DNA of 64,000 bases, taken from assembly GCA_002399405.1 (NCBI GenBank), contig DHDP01000002.1, positions 248,001-312,000 on the forward strand, read 5' to 3'. Shown here piece after piece: positions 18,322-25,508 of the stretch; the first letter of the stretch is position 1, and each line of letters opens with the position of its first letter. The stretch comes from Treponema sp. UBA4873. Its GTDB lineage: Bacteria; Spirochaetota; Spirochaetia; Treponematales; Treponemataceae. Under the pieces are notes generated by a model that was given only the letters and a program-made list of their open reading frames with translations, ran no database searches and had not been told where the DNA came from. The position numbers were made by a program, and so were the translations under genes.

Positions 18322-18347
18322 CTATTCATATTTTCCCTGCTTCCTAA

Positions 18348-19689
18348 GATAGTGTAGAATAAAGTTCGCAATTTGGTAATTGAAAAAAGCCATTGAAAAT
18401 TCCAAAATGTTGGTTACCACACTAACAAAAAAGGAAAGGACAATGGCCAAGACAAAAGATACAACATTTTTTGAAAACAAACTACTGGACTTTGTGACAG
18501 CACAGGATCCTATGCTTGAAATGATGCAATGGGTGATGAACAGGTTCATGGAACTTGAAGTTGCCCATAAAACAGGCACAGAAAAAGGCCTGCATGCGGA
18601 AAACCGGACCGGCTATAGAAGCGGCTACCGGGTCAGACGATTTGATACAAGGCTTGGAACAGTCTATCTTTCTGTTCCGAAACTGCGGCAGGGAGGATAC
18701 ATTCCCTTCTTTGTTACCGAAAAGAAACGCAGTGAGCAGGCACTGATACAGGTCGTCCAGGAATGCTGGATGAACGGTGTTTCAACCAGGAAAATTGAAA
18801 ACATCGCAAAGAAGCTCGGAATTGAAACTCTGAGCGCTTCAGAAGTCAGTGAAATCAACAAAGGGCTGGACGAAATGATAGCCGAGTTCAGAACCCGTAA
18901 ACTGGAATCGGAATATCCAGTAATCTGGGCGGATGCCCTTTATGAAAAGATTCGTGACAATCACAGGATCACAGGCAAGGCTGTGATGGTCATAAAGGCT
19001 GTAAATCTTGAAGGAAAGCCTGAAATTTTAGCCGTTGAGCCTATGGAAAACGAATCAGAGGAAACATATTCAGCACTTTTCAGAAGCCTTCAGGAAAGAG
19101 GTCTTGAGAAAGTGTGGCTTTGTGTTTCTGACGCACATAAAGGACTTCAGGCGGCGATAAGGAACTGCCTGCCTGGAACAACATGGCAGAGATGCAAAGT
19201 TCACTTCATGCGGAATATTCTTGCTTATGTTCCGCAGAAGGAAAAAGAAATGGCTGCTTCCCGACTCAAGCTGATCTGGAAGGCGCCGGATGAAAACTCG
19301 GCACGGGAACTGAAGAATAGTTTCTTCGCAGAGTTTGAAAAAAAATATCCAAAAGCCTGTGAATGTCTTGAAGAAGGCTTTGAGGATTCAATCCAGTTCT
19401 ATGCCTTTGAGGAGTTGGACAGCCGGAAGATTTCAAGCACAAATACGCTTGAAAGGCTGAACAAGGAAATTCGCAGGAGGTCATCGGTGGTAGGGATTTT
19501 TCCGAGCACCGATTCTTACATAAGACTGATTACAAGCTATCTGCTTGAATACACGGAGGACTGGCAGACAGAAAAAGCTTACATGAATGCCGACTCAATC
19601 CAGAGCCAGAAGGAAATATTATTTAATGCAGCATGAGGAAATTCAGAGGCTTTTTTGAAACGAAATTGCGAACATCTATGGACACGATC
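18348..19689 (+). mobile_element. IS256-family insertion sequence, complete
   Basis: A 1342-bp element carrying one transposase gene. Terminal inverted repeats are 18348-18374 and 19663-19689: 20 of 27 positions match, including 11 bases in a row (GTTCGCAATTT) at the inner end. The element is flanked by the 8-bp direct duplication CTTCCTAA (18340-18347 and 19690-19697), the duplication length expected for IS256 transposition. The intact duplication and open transposase frame indicate a recent insertion. It lies upstream of the topoisomerase relic's start and separates it from whatever once preceded it. Confidence 0.93.
18443..19636 (+). CDS. IS256-family transposase (mutator type)
   Basis: 397 residues from the ATG at 18443, which has AAGGAAAGGA just upstream; an in-frame start at 18380 would run into the terminal repeat region and is less likely. 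Features of the MULE/IS256 DDE transposases are clear: N-terminal DNA-binding region with ENRTGYRSGYRVRRFDTRLG, first catalytic Asp in PVIWADALYEK, second Asp in WLCVSDAHKGL, the C/H motif TWQRCKVHFMRNIL, and the catalytic Glu in SSTNTLERLNKEIRRR. Length and motifs are complete, so the element is probably active. Confidence 0.95.
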   Translation: MAKTKDTTFFENKLLDFVTAQDPMLEMMQWVMNRFMELEVAHKTGTEKGLHAENRTGYRSGYRVRRFDTRLGTVYLSVPKLRQGGYIPFFVTEKKRSEQALIQVVQECWMNGVSTRKIENIAKKLGIETLSASEVSEINKGLDEMIAEFRTRKLESEYPVIWADALYEKIRDNHRITGKAVMVIKAVNLEGKPEILAVEPMENESEETYSALFRSLQERGLEKVWLCVSDAHKGLQAAIRNCLPGTTWQRCKVHFMRNILAYVPQKEKEMAASRLKLIWKAPDENSARELKNSFFAEFEKKYPKACECLEEGFEDSIQFYAFEELDSRKISSTNTLERLNKEIRRRSSVVGIFPSTDSYIRLITSYLLEYTEDWQTEKAYMNADSIQSQKEILFNAA

Positions 19690-19888
19690 CTTCCTAATAA
19701 TCAAAATGTAAGTACATCTATCATGCAAGTCAATCATTTTTATGTTGTTTTTTAAACTATTCAACCGGTTGATAACACAACCGGCTTGTTGCAACTTTGA
19801 TTATTTTAAAATTATATCATCGTAAGAGGGGCATTCAGTGAAACATTTAACATTTGTCGTTGAGTATTCTTAATTGTAAATCTATATC

Positions 19889-20146
19889 TTAAATGTCGAA
19901 TTCAGAAGGAAATTCTTCCATGAACTCCATAATTATAGTTTTATTCTCTTCGGCGATTTGATTAAGATTTTCCGGTTTTGTTAATCCAAAGGTTTTTATG
20001 AGCGGTAAATACAAGTCTGATTGTGCATATCGACTTGGACCATACCTGTCAACGTTTTTATCCCGTTTTAGAATTTGTGATATAACCGCCGCGGCCCCTC
20101 TCAGATATTTTGTACTATCGTTCTTTTCCGTAATTTCGGGATACAT
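19889..20146 (-). CDS. Small hypothetical protein
   Basis: 85 residues, not recognised. The start is well supported: AGGAGG lies eight bases before the ATG. The sequence is mixed charged/hydrophobic (SDLYLPLIKTFGLTKPENLN, IIMEFMEEFPSEFD), without a signal peptide or membrane span, and looks like a compact helical protein. It belongs to a leftward run of short accessory genes (19.9-21.5 kb) in the island. No function is proposed. Confidence 0.55.
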   Translation of the reverse strand: MYPEITEKNDSTKYLRGAAAVISQILKRDKNVDRYGPSRYAQSDLYLPLIKTFGLTKPENLNQIAEENKTIIMEFMEEFPSEFDI

Positions 20147-20214
20147 AGACGACCTCCTAAATATTGGTATACATTCTTCTTACATTTATCTTATGATATA
20201 AAAGATTTTTACGT

Positions 20215-20493
20215 TTATACATCAATTATTGTCTTCGCTGTTCCTTTTACCATCGTTTCATGTACAAAAATGATTTGGTCTTTTTTATTAACAAAATAAT
20301 CTGATGCCAGTCTTTTATAATATCCTCTGCGAAAGTGAGGGCATATCAGCCATGTGCTTTCTCCGGTGGTAAGGATGTCTGTTATCGCTGGTACAGTACG
20401 CATAATTTTATTATTTTTCGTTACAATATCTTTTGGTACACCATCGACAATTGATTCCGGGAACGCACTCATATATGCGATGAGATTAATCAT
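20215..20493 (-). CDS. Small hypothetical protein
   Basis: 92 residues beginning MINLIAYMSAFPESIVDGVP. The central LTTGESTWLICPHFRRGYYKRLASDYFVNKKDQIIFV reads like a small enzyme-like or nucleic-acid-interacting fold but I cannot assign it. The ribosome site is weak. It is the middle of three short leftward genes. It may be a fragment of a longer protein or a genuine small gene. Confidence 0.4.
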   Translation of the reverse strand: MINLIAYMSAFPESIVDGVPKDIVTKNNKIMRTVPAITDILTTGESTWLICPHFRRGYYKRLASDYFVNKKDQIIFVHETMVKGTAKTIIDV

Positions 20494-20571
20494 AAAAAGT
20501 CATCTGCTTTACGTCAGGTTCATGAGAATCAAAATATTTCTTTTTTTAAGCGTATCTGTGTCACAGCGGTA

Positions 20572-20874
20572 TTATAATTCATGATGATATGCAAACATTG
20601 TGAGATTGTTTTCAATCACAGAAAATGACAGGACATATCCGTTTTTCTCATAAGGTACATGGAGGCAGAAAGAAATATTTTTACATGTTATACCATTTGC
20701 ACTGTTATCCGGTGTAATAACACAATCATCCCCGTTGTCTTCTACATATTGTCTAATACCGTCAAAATTTTTCACTTCTGTTTTTTTAAGAAAATTCCAA
20801 AGCTCTTTTGATTCGGCATATATGCGCGTTAACAGCCCGTCCAGCTCACGAATAAAAAGCTGGATCGTAAGCAT
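20572..20874 (-). CDS. Small hypothetical protein
   Basis: 100 residues, no recognised domain, no signal peptide. Soluble composition with an acidic stretch (YVEDNGDDCVITPDN) and three cysteines. It lies upstream of, and in the same direction as, the other short genes in this block, with 78 bp to the next. No convincing ribosome site is visible, so expression is uncertain. Confidence 0.4.
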   Translation of the reverse strand: MLTIQLFIRELDGLLTRIYAESKELWNFLKKTEVKNFDGIRQYVEDNGDDCVITPDNSANGITCKNISFCLHVPYEKNGYVLSFSVIENNLTMFAYHHEL

Positions 20875-21030
20875 ATCGCCTGTCTGGCTGGCAAACTGAT
20901 TTACATATCAGTGATAAAAAAGAATATGAAATTTTTTTTCTACAGTACTAACACCGCTGTTATTGCAAAACATGCGATATGTTTTATATGCTGTATAAAA
21001 AGTTTTGCTGTACCAAATATGTTTTCCCAC

Positions 21031-21222
21031 TTAAATATCCTTTTTTTCTTGTTCCCATTCACTGGCTATTTCTTTCGCCTTCCTGACAAATTCTGATTCG
21101 TTAGGAAAATACATATAGTTTTCATCTCCGTCTTCATTAACAGCACTGTCATCTTTATGAACTTCCCACCATGATTTTATTGATTCAATCAGATCTGTTA
21201 ATTGTTTATCCTTTGTCGCCAT
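21031..21222 (-). CDS. Small acidic hypothetical protein
   Basis: 63 residues, acidic and Trp-containing (SIKSWWEVHKDDSAVNEDG, EIASEWEQEKKDI), with a ribosome site AGGAGT seven bases before the ATG. No membrane segment. It starts one base before the end of the upstream 79-residue gene, implying translational coupling. Short acidic proteins of this kind are common on mobile elements as anti-defence or antitoxin proteins, but nothing in the sequence proves that. Confidence 0.5.
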   Translation of the reverse strand: MATKDKQLTDLIESIKSWWEVHKDDSAVNEDGDENYMYFPNESEFVRKAKEIASEWEQEKKDI

Positions 21223-21223
21223 A

Positions 21224-21463
21224 TTATACTCCTGAAATAAGATGTACCTGCTTGCAATTCAGTAGGCAGATCAAGATTCGGCTAGGCCCCCTGCAAAGCA
21301 GGGTACCCCTGTTACCGCTCGGAGCAAGCTCCCTCGCGGTCTTTTCCTGACTTACATTTTCCCAAAACAATTCTATTTCTTCAACAAGTGCAAACTGCTG
21401 TGCAGTTGTTAGCCGAAGTAATTTGTTTTCCAGTATTTTTCTATCAGCTCCGAAAGATGTCAT
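21224..21463 (-). CDS. Small hypothetical protein containing a palindromic insertion
   Basis: 79 codons. The first ~40 (ENKLLRLTTAQQFALVEEIE and so on) look like ordinary helical protein; from about residue 42 the sequence changes to a Gly/Arg/Cys-rich stretch (KTARELAPSGNRG and following) encoded by two adjacent DNA hairpins. It therefore looks like a gene whose 3' half has been replaced or interrupted by a palindromic repeat element. It overlaps the next gene's start region and may be non-functional. Confidence 0.35.
   Translation of the reverse strand: MTSFGADRKILENKLLRLTTAQQFALVEEIELFWENVSQEKTARELAPSGNRGTLLCRGPSRILICLLNCKQVHLISGV
21286..21345. repeat. Double-hairpin palindromic element
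   Basis: Two nested structures lie side by side: CCCTGC-aa(a)-GCAGGG (about 21290-21304) and ACCGC-tc-GGAGC-aa-GCTCC-ct-c-GCGGT (about 21315-21340). GC content is much higher than in the surrounding island DNA. Such compact paired hairpins resemble REP/RPE-type mobile palindromes. Only one copy was noticed in the window. Confidence 0.5.
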
Positions 21464-21988
21464 TTCGCTATCTGTTGAATTCTGAATATCGGCCAGGACA
21501 CGATCTTCAGTATTTACAGGCTAAAAATCGAAAAGAAGTGTAACACCAATTACTTTGTGTCCCGATGAACAGAGTTATAAAAAATTACAGCTTCTGTTTA
21601 CACATGGATTGAGCAAATCAGAAAAGACAAAATGACTGCTTTCATTTATGTACCGGATCAAGTTTATTGTTCAGTCTTGGGTATGGTAAAACGGTTCATC
21701 AGTTTACATCGGAAAGGCATGCAACTTTGCATTATTGTGATAATCAGCTTAGTTTAAGAGTGGTCCAGATGGACCACTCTTAATATTTACTTAATTAGAT
21801 AAACAGAGAGGTACTTACTGACATCTATCCGATAGGCAAGATAAAGGAACGTCATCTCAATTCTGTATTTCTTTATATTATATAATTTTAATGAGCATCT
21901 CTTTCATTTTTCCGGTGTCATTTTGCTGTCATTTTGAATGTCAGATAGATGCTCTCTATTTATTTATATTATAATAAGTTACGAAATT
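21464..21988. other. Gene-free stretch with a strong hairpin
   Basis: About 525 bp without a convincing coding region; all frames are interrupted. It contains the near-perfect palindrome at 21754-21783 and, at 21919-21945, three TGTCATTTTG-like words. I see no RNA gene or promoter of good quality. It is probably decayed island DNA. Confidence 0.5.
21754..21783. repeat. 14-bp-arm palindrome with 2-nt loop
   Basis: TTAAGAGTGGTCCA (21754-21767), spacer GA, then the exact reverse complement (21770-21783). This is a very stable hairpin if transcribed. It is followed by an A/T-rich stretch without a long T-run, so it may be a terminator of the small-gene run, a protein-binding site or an insertion scar. 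Confidence 0.8.
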
Positions 21989-22193
21989 TTATGATATTTC
22001 ACTTTCTGCTGTAAGATGAGGCTTTTTCTCGGACTGATGGATTTTATATTTTGATGGAAATACGTTTCTGTAAAAAAAGGATGGTCGATCAGTAACTTTG
22101 CCGAGATATACCCTCCCGGGGAAACCGAACAAGCATCCTTTATCACTACCATAATTCAGCAGAAATGATATGTCAACAGAAAAGTGGTCATTG

Positions 22194-22430
22194 TCAGGAT
22201 TTTTTTCCACTTATCAAAGCATCAACTGTAATGCCATAGAACTCTGCTATTTTTACTATATTTGATATCCTGATATCATATGTTTTGTCTGATTCATAGG
22301 TCTGATATGTTCTCAGACTGATATCGATATTTTCCGCAACAAAAGCCTGTGAATAGTTTTTCTCGAGACGAAACCGTTTCAAATTTTCCGAGATCCGTTC
22401 AAGCAGCTTTTCTTTATATGAGGTTTGCAT
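22194..22430 (-). CDS. XRE-family helix-turn-helix regulator
   Basis: 78 residues, essentially a single Cro/CI-type HTH: ISENLKRFRLEKNYSQAFVAENIDISLRTYQTYESDKTYDIRISNIVKIAEFYGITVDALI. Helices 2 and 3 are SQAFVAENIDISLRTYQTYE. It is divergent from the small gene at 22511 and from the metallophosphoesterase pair behind it; the 80-bp gap carries a repeated CATCGTAA word, one copy of which covers its own start codon. This suggests it represses itself and the rightward genes. Confidence 0.8.
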   Translation of the reverse strand: MQTSYKEKLLERISENLKRFRLEKNYSQAFVAENIDISLRTYQTYESDKTYDIRISNIVKIAEFYGITVDALISGKKS

Positions 22431-22486
22431 CGTAACAAATATTGTAGTATACTCAAACTAAATGAAAACGAGGTAAACATCGTAAG
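22421..22486. promoter_or_regulatory. Candidate operator repeats between XRE gene and metallophosphoesterase operon
   Basis: AGGTTTGCATCGTAAC (22421-22436) and AGGTAAACATCGTAAG (22471-22486) are direct repeats 50 bp apart in the divergent intergenic region, matching at 12 of 16 positions with the common core CATCGTAA. The 50-bp spacing is close to five helical turns. They are plausible binding sites for the XRE protein encoded at 22194-22430. Confidence 0.4.
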
Positions 22487-22510
22487 AGATGTACAGGAGA
22501 GAACATATAT

Positions 22511-22771
22511 ATGAAAAATCTAAAATCAAGCAAATGTGAAGTAGTATTACAGCAATATAGTGACCAGATGTATTCTGCTACCATAAGAATCGGAAACACC
22601 CGGTACAAATTTTTCTCAAAGCAGAAATCTACCGCAGAAAAAGTATATACTGTTTTGCTTTCAAACTGTTTCTTTAATGAAAATCTTATAAATGTTATTT
22701 TCCCGATATACAGAATAAAAATTGAACAACGGTGCAAAAATAATTACTTTGTATCGCAGGAATATATATAA
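22511..22771 (+). CDS. Small hypothetical protein preceding the metallophosphoesterases
   Basis: 86 residues, beginning after an AGGAGAG ribosome site. The sequence is basic with several aromatic residues (YSATIRIGNTRYKFFSKQKS) and has no membrane span or signal peptide. It ends 16 bp before the first metallophosphoesterase start, so the genes form one operon. No family is recognised. Its conserved position would need comparison with other genomes to tell whether it is a functional partner. Confidence 0.55.
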   Translation: MKNLKSSKCEVVLQQYSDQMYSATIRIGNTRYKFFSKQKSTAEKVYTVLLSNCFFNENLINVIFPIYRIKIEQRCKNNYFVSQEYI

Positions 22772-22787
22772 TCCTGGCGGAGGCAGT

Positions 22788-23540
22788 ATGGCAGTAATTC
22801 TCTCAGGCGATTTTCACAGCAGCGGTTTCGGTGAAGCAGAAGTTCTTAAAACAAAATATCTCGGAATATTCTGTTCACTGCACGGAATAAAGCTCCCTGA
22901 TATTCACTATCACATCATCCTCGGTGACGGAGGCGCGCTCTGGCCGGACGGCAAAGAAGCTGATTACTGTTTTGAATGGCTTTCCATGAAGCCGTTTATT
23001 ACACTGGTGCTGCCGGGAAACCATGAGCCGTATCCGGTTATTTATGATGACCGGCGTAAAGTCCAGTGTGCTGCAGCCGGAATAACAGGTGATAGTAACA
23101 CGTCCCTGTATAAAGTATACGACAATGTGTTCTATTTCCGGCGGAATTGTGAATACCGCATCGAAGGTAAGAAGCTGCTGGTGCTCGGAGGTGCGCTTTC
23201 AGTCGATCAGGACATGCGGGAACCGTATGAATCATGGTGGCCGGAAGAACTGCTGTCTCCTCAGGAGGAACAGGAACTGCTATCCTCCACAAAAGGAAAG
23301 ACGTATGATGCTGTTCTTTCACATACCGCTCCGTTTTCCCGGCTGCCTGATATATTTGAAAACAGAAACTTCAATGATTCAGGCTATCCTGTTGATCCGA
23401 CGACACAGATTTATGACAGACTGATCGAAAACATAGGCTGCTGTAACTGGTATTTCGGTCATTTCCACAGGAATACTGATAAAACTATTAAAGGCATATA
23501 CTATCACTGTCTCTACAAACGGATCATGCTGCTAAAATAA
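22788..23540 (+). CDS. Calcineurin-like metallophosphoesterase, copy 1
   Basis: 250 residues from the ATG at 22788, preceded by GGCGGAGG; an in-frame start at 22722 overlaps the previous gene and is rejected. All metal-binding blocks of the family are present: GDFH near the N-terminus, IILGDGG, PGNHEPYP, LSHTAPFS and the C-terminal YFGHFH. A dinuclear-metal phosphoesterase acting on a phosphomonoester or phosphodiester is therefore expected; the substrate (nucleotide, nucleic acid or protein) cannot be read. Roughly 80% identical to the second copy 844 bp downstream. No signal peptide. Confidence 0.9.
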   Translation: MAVILSGDFHSSGFGEAEVLKTKYLGIFCSLHGIKLPDIHYHIILGDGGALWPDGKEADYCFEWLSMKPFITLVLPGNHEPYPVIYDDRRKVQCAAAGITGDSNTSLYKVYDNVFYFRRNCEYRIEGKKLLVLGGALSVDQDMREPYESWWPEELLSPQEEQELLSSTKGKTYDAVLSHTAPFSRLPDIFENRNFNDSGYPVDPTTQIYDRLIENIGCCNWYFGHFHRNTDKTIKGIYYHCLYKRIMLLK

Positions 23541-23631
23541 TTATATGCACCTGCTGGAAAAACGGTTGACCGGATGTCGCAAATAAGCTACCACTTCTAA
23601 TGAAGGAAGTATTCAAATTCACGGAGGCAGT

Positions 23632-24384
23632 ATGGCAGTAATTCTCTCAGGTGATTTTCATGGCGGCTGCTGCGGAGAAGCAAAAACTCTTACAACAAAA
23701 AAAATAGAGAGCTTCTGTTTACTGCACGGAATAAAACTGCCCGATATTCACTATCACATCATCCTCGGTGACGGAGGCGCACTCTGGCCGAATAATAAAG
23801 AATCTGCCTACTGGTTTGAATGGCTTTCCATGAAGCCGTTTATTACCCTGGTGGTGCCGGGTAATCATGAACCCTATCCGGTTATTTATGATGAACAGCG
23901 TAAAGTTCCGTGCACTGCAGCCGGAATAGAGGGTGATGACAATGCAGCTTTGTATAAAATATACGACAATGTGTTTTATTTCCGGCGTAACAGCGAATAC
24001 CGCATTGAAGGTAAAAAGCTGCTTGTTCTTGGCGGTGCACTTTCAACCGATAAGGACAGGCGGAAACCGTATAAATCCTGGTGGCCGGAAGAACTGCTGT
24101 CTCCGCAGGAAGAGCAGGAGCTGATTTCCAATACAAAAGGAAAAATATATGATGCTGTTCTTTCACATACAGCACCATTTTCACGGCTGCCGGATATTTT
24201 TGTAAACAGAGACTCTGCTGATTATGGATATCCCGTTGATCCGACAACGAAAATATATGACAGGCTGATTGAAACGGTCGGCTGCAAAGACTGGTATTTC
24301 GGTCATTTTCACAGGAACAAGGATACAGAAAGTAACGGCATATACTATCACTGTCTCTACAAAAGACTCATGCTGCTGAATTAG
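23632..24384 (+). CDS. Calcineurin-like metallophosphoesterase, copy 2
   Basis: 250 residues, same length and start context (GGAGGCAGT before the ATG) as copy 1. The catalytic blocks GDFH, ILGDGG, GNHE, SHTAP and GHFH are all conserved. Differences cluster in surface segments such as residues 11-30 and 100-110, so both copies seem to be kept under selection. Not a fresh duplication, since synonymous differences are numerous. Confidence 0.9.
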   Translation: MAVILSGDFHGGCCGEAKTLTTKKIESFCLLHGIKLPDIHYHIILGDGGALWPNNKESAYWFEWLSMKPFITLVVPGNHEPYPVIYDEQRKVPCTAAGIEGDDNAALYKIYDNVFYFRRNSEYRIEGKKLLVLGGALSTDKDRRKPYKSWWPEELLSPQEEQELISNTKGKIYDAVLSHTAPFSRLPDIFVNRDSADYGYPVDPTTKIYDRLIETVGCKDWYFGHFHRNKDTESNGIYYHCLYKRLMLLN

Positions 24385-24440
24385 TTATATGCACCTGCTG
24401 AAAAAAAAATAACAGTGTACTGAAATTCAGGGAGATAAAA

Positions 24441-24800
24441 ATGGAAAAGGTTAGTGAAACACCGGACAAAAGAATGATCATGTTCGTAAAGATACCGGAA
24501 TGGGACAGCCCGGAACAGAAAGTCATACGGAAGATATACTATCCGGAAAGCGACAGTCCGAAATATCAGGACGGCAGAACCGTTCCGTTTACAAGACTTC
24601 AGGAACTGGAAAGAGAAGGAACGATTGAACGGATAGTGTACATCTCAAAATCCGACTTTCCCCTGACGCTCAGCCGCATGACGGCGATGGAAGCCGGAGC
24701 ATACATTCTCGATACGGTGAAAAAGAACGGCTGGGAAATGAATGACGTATCAGTAGATGCAGCATTAAATCATCTGGAAATGGAATACGAATATTTGTAA
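24441..24800 (+). CDS. Hypothetical protein downstream of the metallophosphoesterases
   Basis: 119 residues with a ribosome site AGGGAG seven bases before the ATG. Soluble, with an MIMFVKIPEWDSPEQKVI opening and an acidic helical C-terminus (VDAALNHLEMEYEYL). No recognised domain. It follows copy 2 by 56 bp in the same direction and is probably co-transcribed, making a four-gene set with the 86-residue protein and the two phosphoesterases. Confidence 0.6.
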   Translation: MEKVSETPDKRMIMFVKIPEWDSPEQKVIRKIYYPESDSPKYQDGRTVPFTRLQELEREGTIERIVYISKSDFPLTLSRMTAMEAGAYILDTVKKNGWEMNDVSVDAALNHLEMEYEYL

Positions 24801-24879
24801 AATTTCTTTGAAATGTGCGGTACATTTTGGTATGTGCACACTTCTATCGGTCTGTAGTGTTCAGCGGTTTATAAAAAAT

Positions 24880-24932
24880 CCGGTCTGAGTCAGCGGGTTG
24901 GAGTATTATTCTCCTTCGGCCTTCTCAAACCG
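24880..24932. terminator. Branched hairpin after the metallophosphoesterase set
   Basis: CCGGTcTGAG (24880-24889) can pair with CTCAaACCGG (24923-24932), enclosing GGAG-tattatt-CTCC. It lies about 80 bp after the last gene of the set and could terminate it; there is no clean T-tract. The rest of 24801-25086 holds nothing recognisable. Confidence 0.3.
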
Positions 24933-25086
24933 GAATATATTTCACATTCTCTATGGATTGTTCAGACTGGACAGGAACACAATCTCTGATACGATCTGAT
25001 TGCTTTCATTCTATACGCTGCATTATAAAAAGTCTATAAACTTTCAGGACAACGAGGCAATATCATAAAAAAGTTTTTTCACGGTT

Positions 25087-25413
25087 TCATAATTCAGGTT
25101 TCAGAATATCGTTTATTGCCTGCTCGAGCGATTTTTTAAGCTGTCTGGACACATCCCGCCTGTATATCTGCACTTCATCCGCCGCATTGCTTCCTGTATC
25201 ATCCATGAACAGCTGATACGGTTCTATATTGAGTGCAGCGGTCAGTTTTACGATTGTTTCCGGTGTAGGCCATTTTTTACCGTTCTCAATGTCACACAGA
25301 AAGCCGACCGAGATATCCGCTGTTTCTGCCAGTTTCATCTGTGTCAGATTAGAGAGCAGGCGGTACTTCCGTATATTCCCCGCGAAGACTTTTTGTAATT
25401 CAGCTGCGTCCAT
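25087..25413 (-). CDS. XRE-family transcriptional regulator
   Basis: 108 residues from the ATG at 25413; a GTG at 25449 would lengthen it but lies inside the opposite promoter. Residues ~5-60 are a Cro/CI HTH (NIRKYRLLSNLTQMKLAETADISVGFLCDIENGKKWPTPETIVKLTAALNIEPYQLF). The C-terminal tail is charged and helical (VSRQLKKSLEQAINDILK), likely for dimerisation. It is divergent from the exported-protein gene at 25509, and a perfect AAGAGAATA palindrome sits on the shared promoter region, so autorepression and repression of its neighbour are likely. Confidence 0.85.
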   Translation of the reverse strand: MDAAELQKVFAGNIRKYRLLSNLTQMKLAETADISVGFLCDIENGKKWPTPETIVKLTAALNIEPYQLFMDDTGSNAADEVQIYRRDVSRQLKKSLEQAINDILKPEL

Positions 25414-25442
25414 ATTTGAACTGTAAATGTAAATTATATTTC

Positions 25443-25486
25443 TTGACACATTCTAAAAGAGAATATAGTATTCTCTTAAAGAGAAT
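25443..25486 (+). promoter_or_regulatory. Promoter with overlapping XRE operator
   Basis: TTGACA (25443-25448), 17 bp, TAGTAT (25466-25471): a near-consensus sigma70 promoter pointing at the gene at 25509. A perfect inverted repeat, AAGAGAATA (25457-25465) and TATTCTCTT (25469-25477), straddles the -10 box, and a third half-site AAGAGAAT follows at 25479-25486. Binding there would block polymerase. Confidence 0.8.
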
Positions 25487-25508
25487 CTTACATTAAAGGA
25501 GAGATGGT

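Larger units (their letters stand above)
22779..24406 (+). repeat. Tandem duplication of the metallophosphoesterase unit
   Basis: The duplicated unit spans the ribosome site through about 25 bp beyond the stop codon: TTATATGCACCTGCTG follows both stop codons, and GGAGGCAGTATGGCAGTAAT begins both genes. The offset is 844 bp, with about 60 bp of unrelated DNA between units. Confidence 0.85.

Noticed and set aside
21989..22210. Minus-strand frame of 73 codons overlapping the end of the XRE gene
   Set aside because: It overlaps the regulator's last codons, lacks a ribosome site and has no recognisable features; more likely chance.
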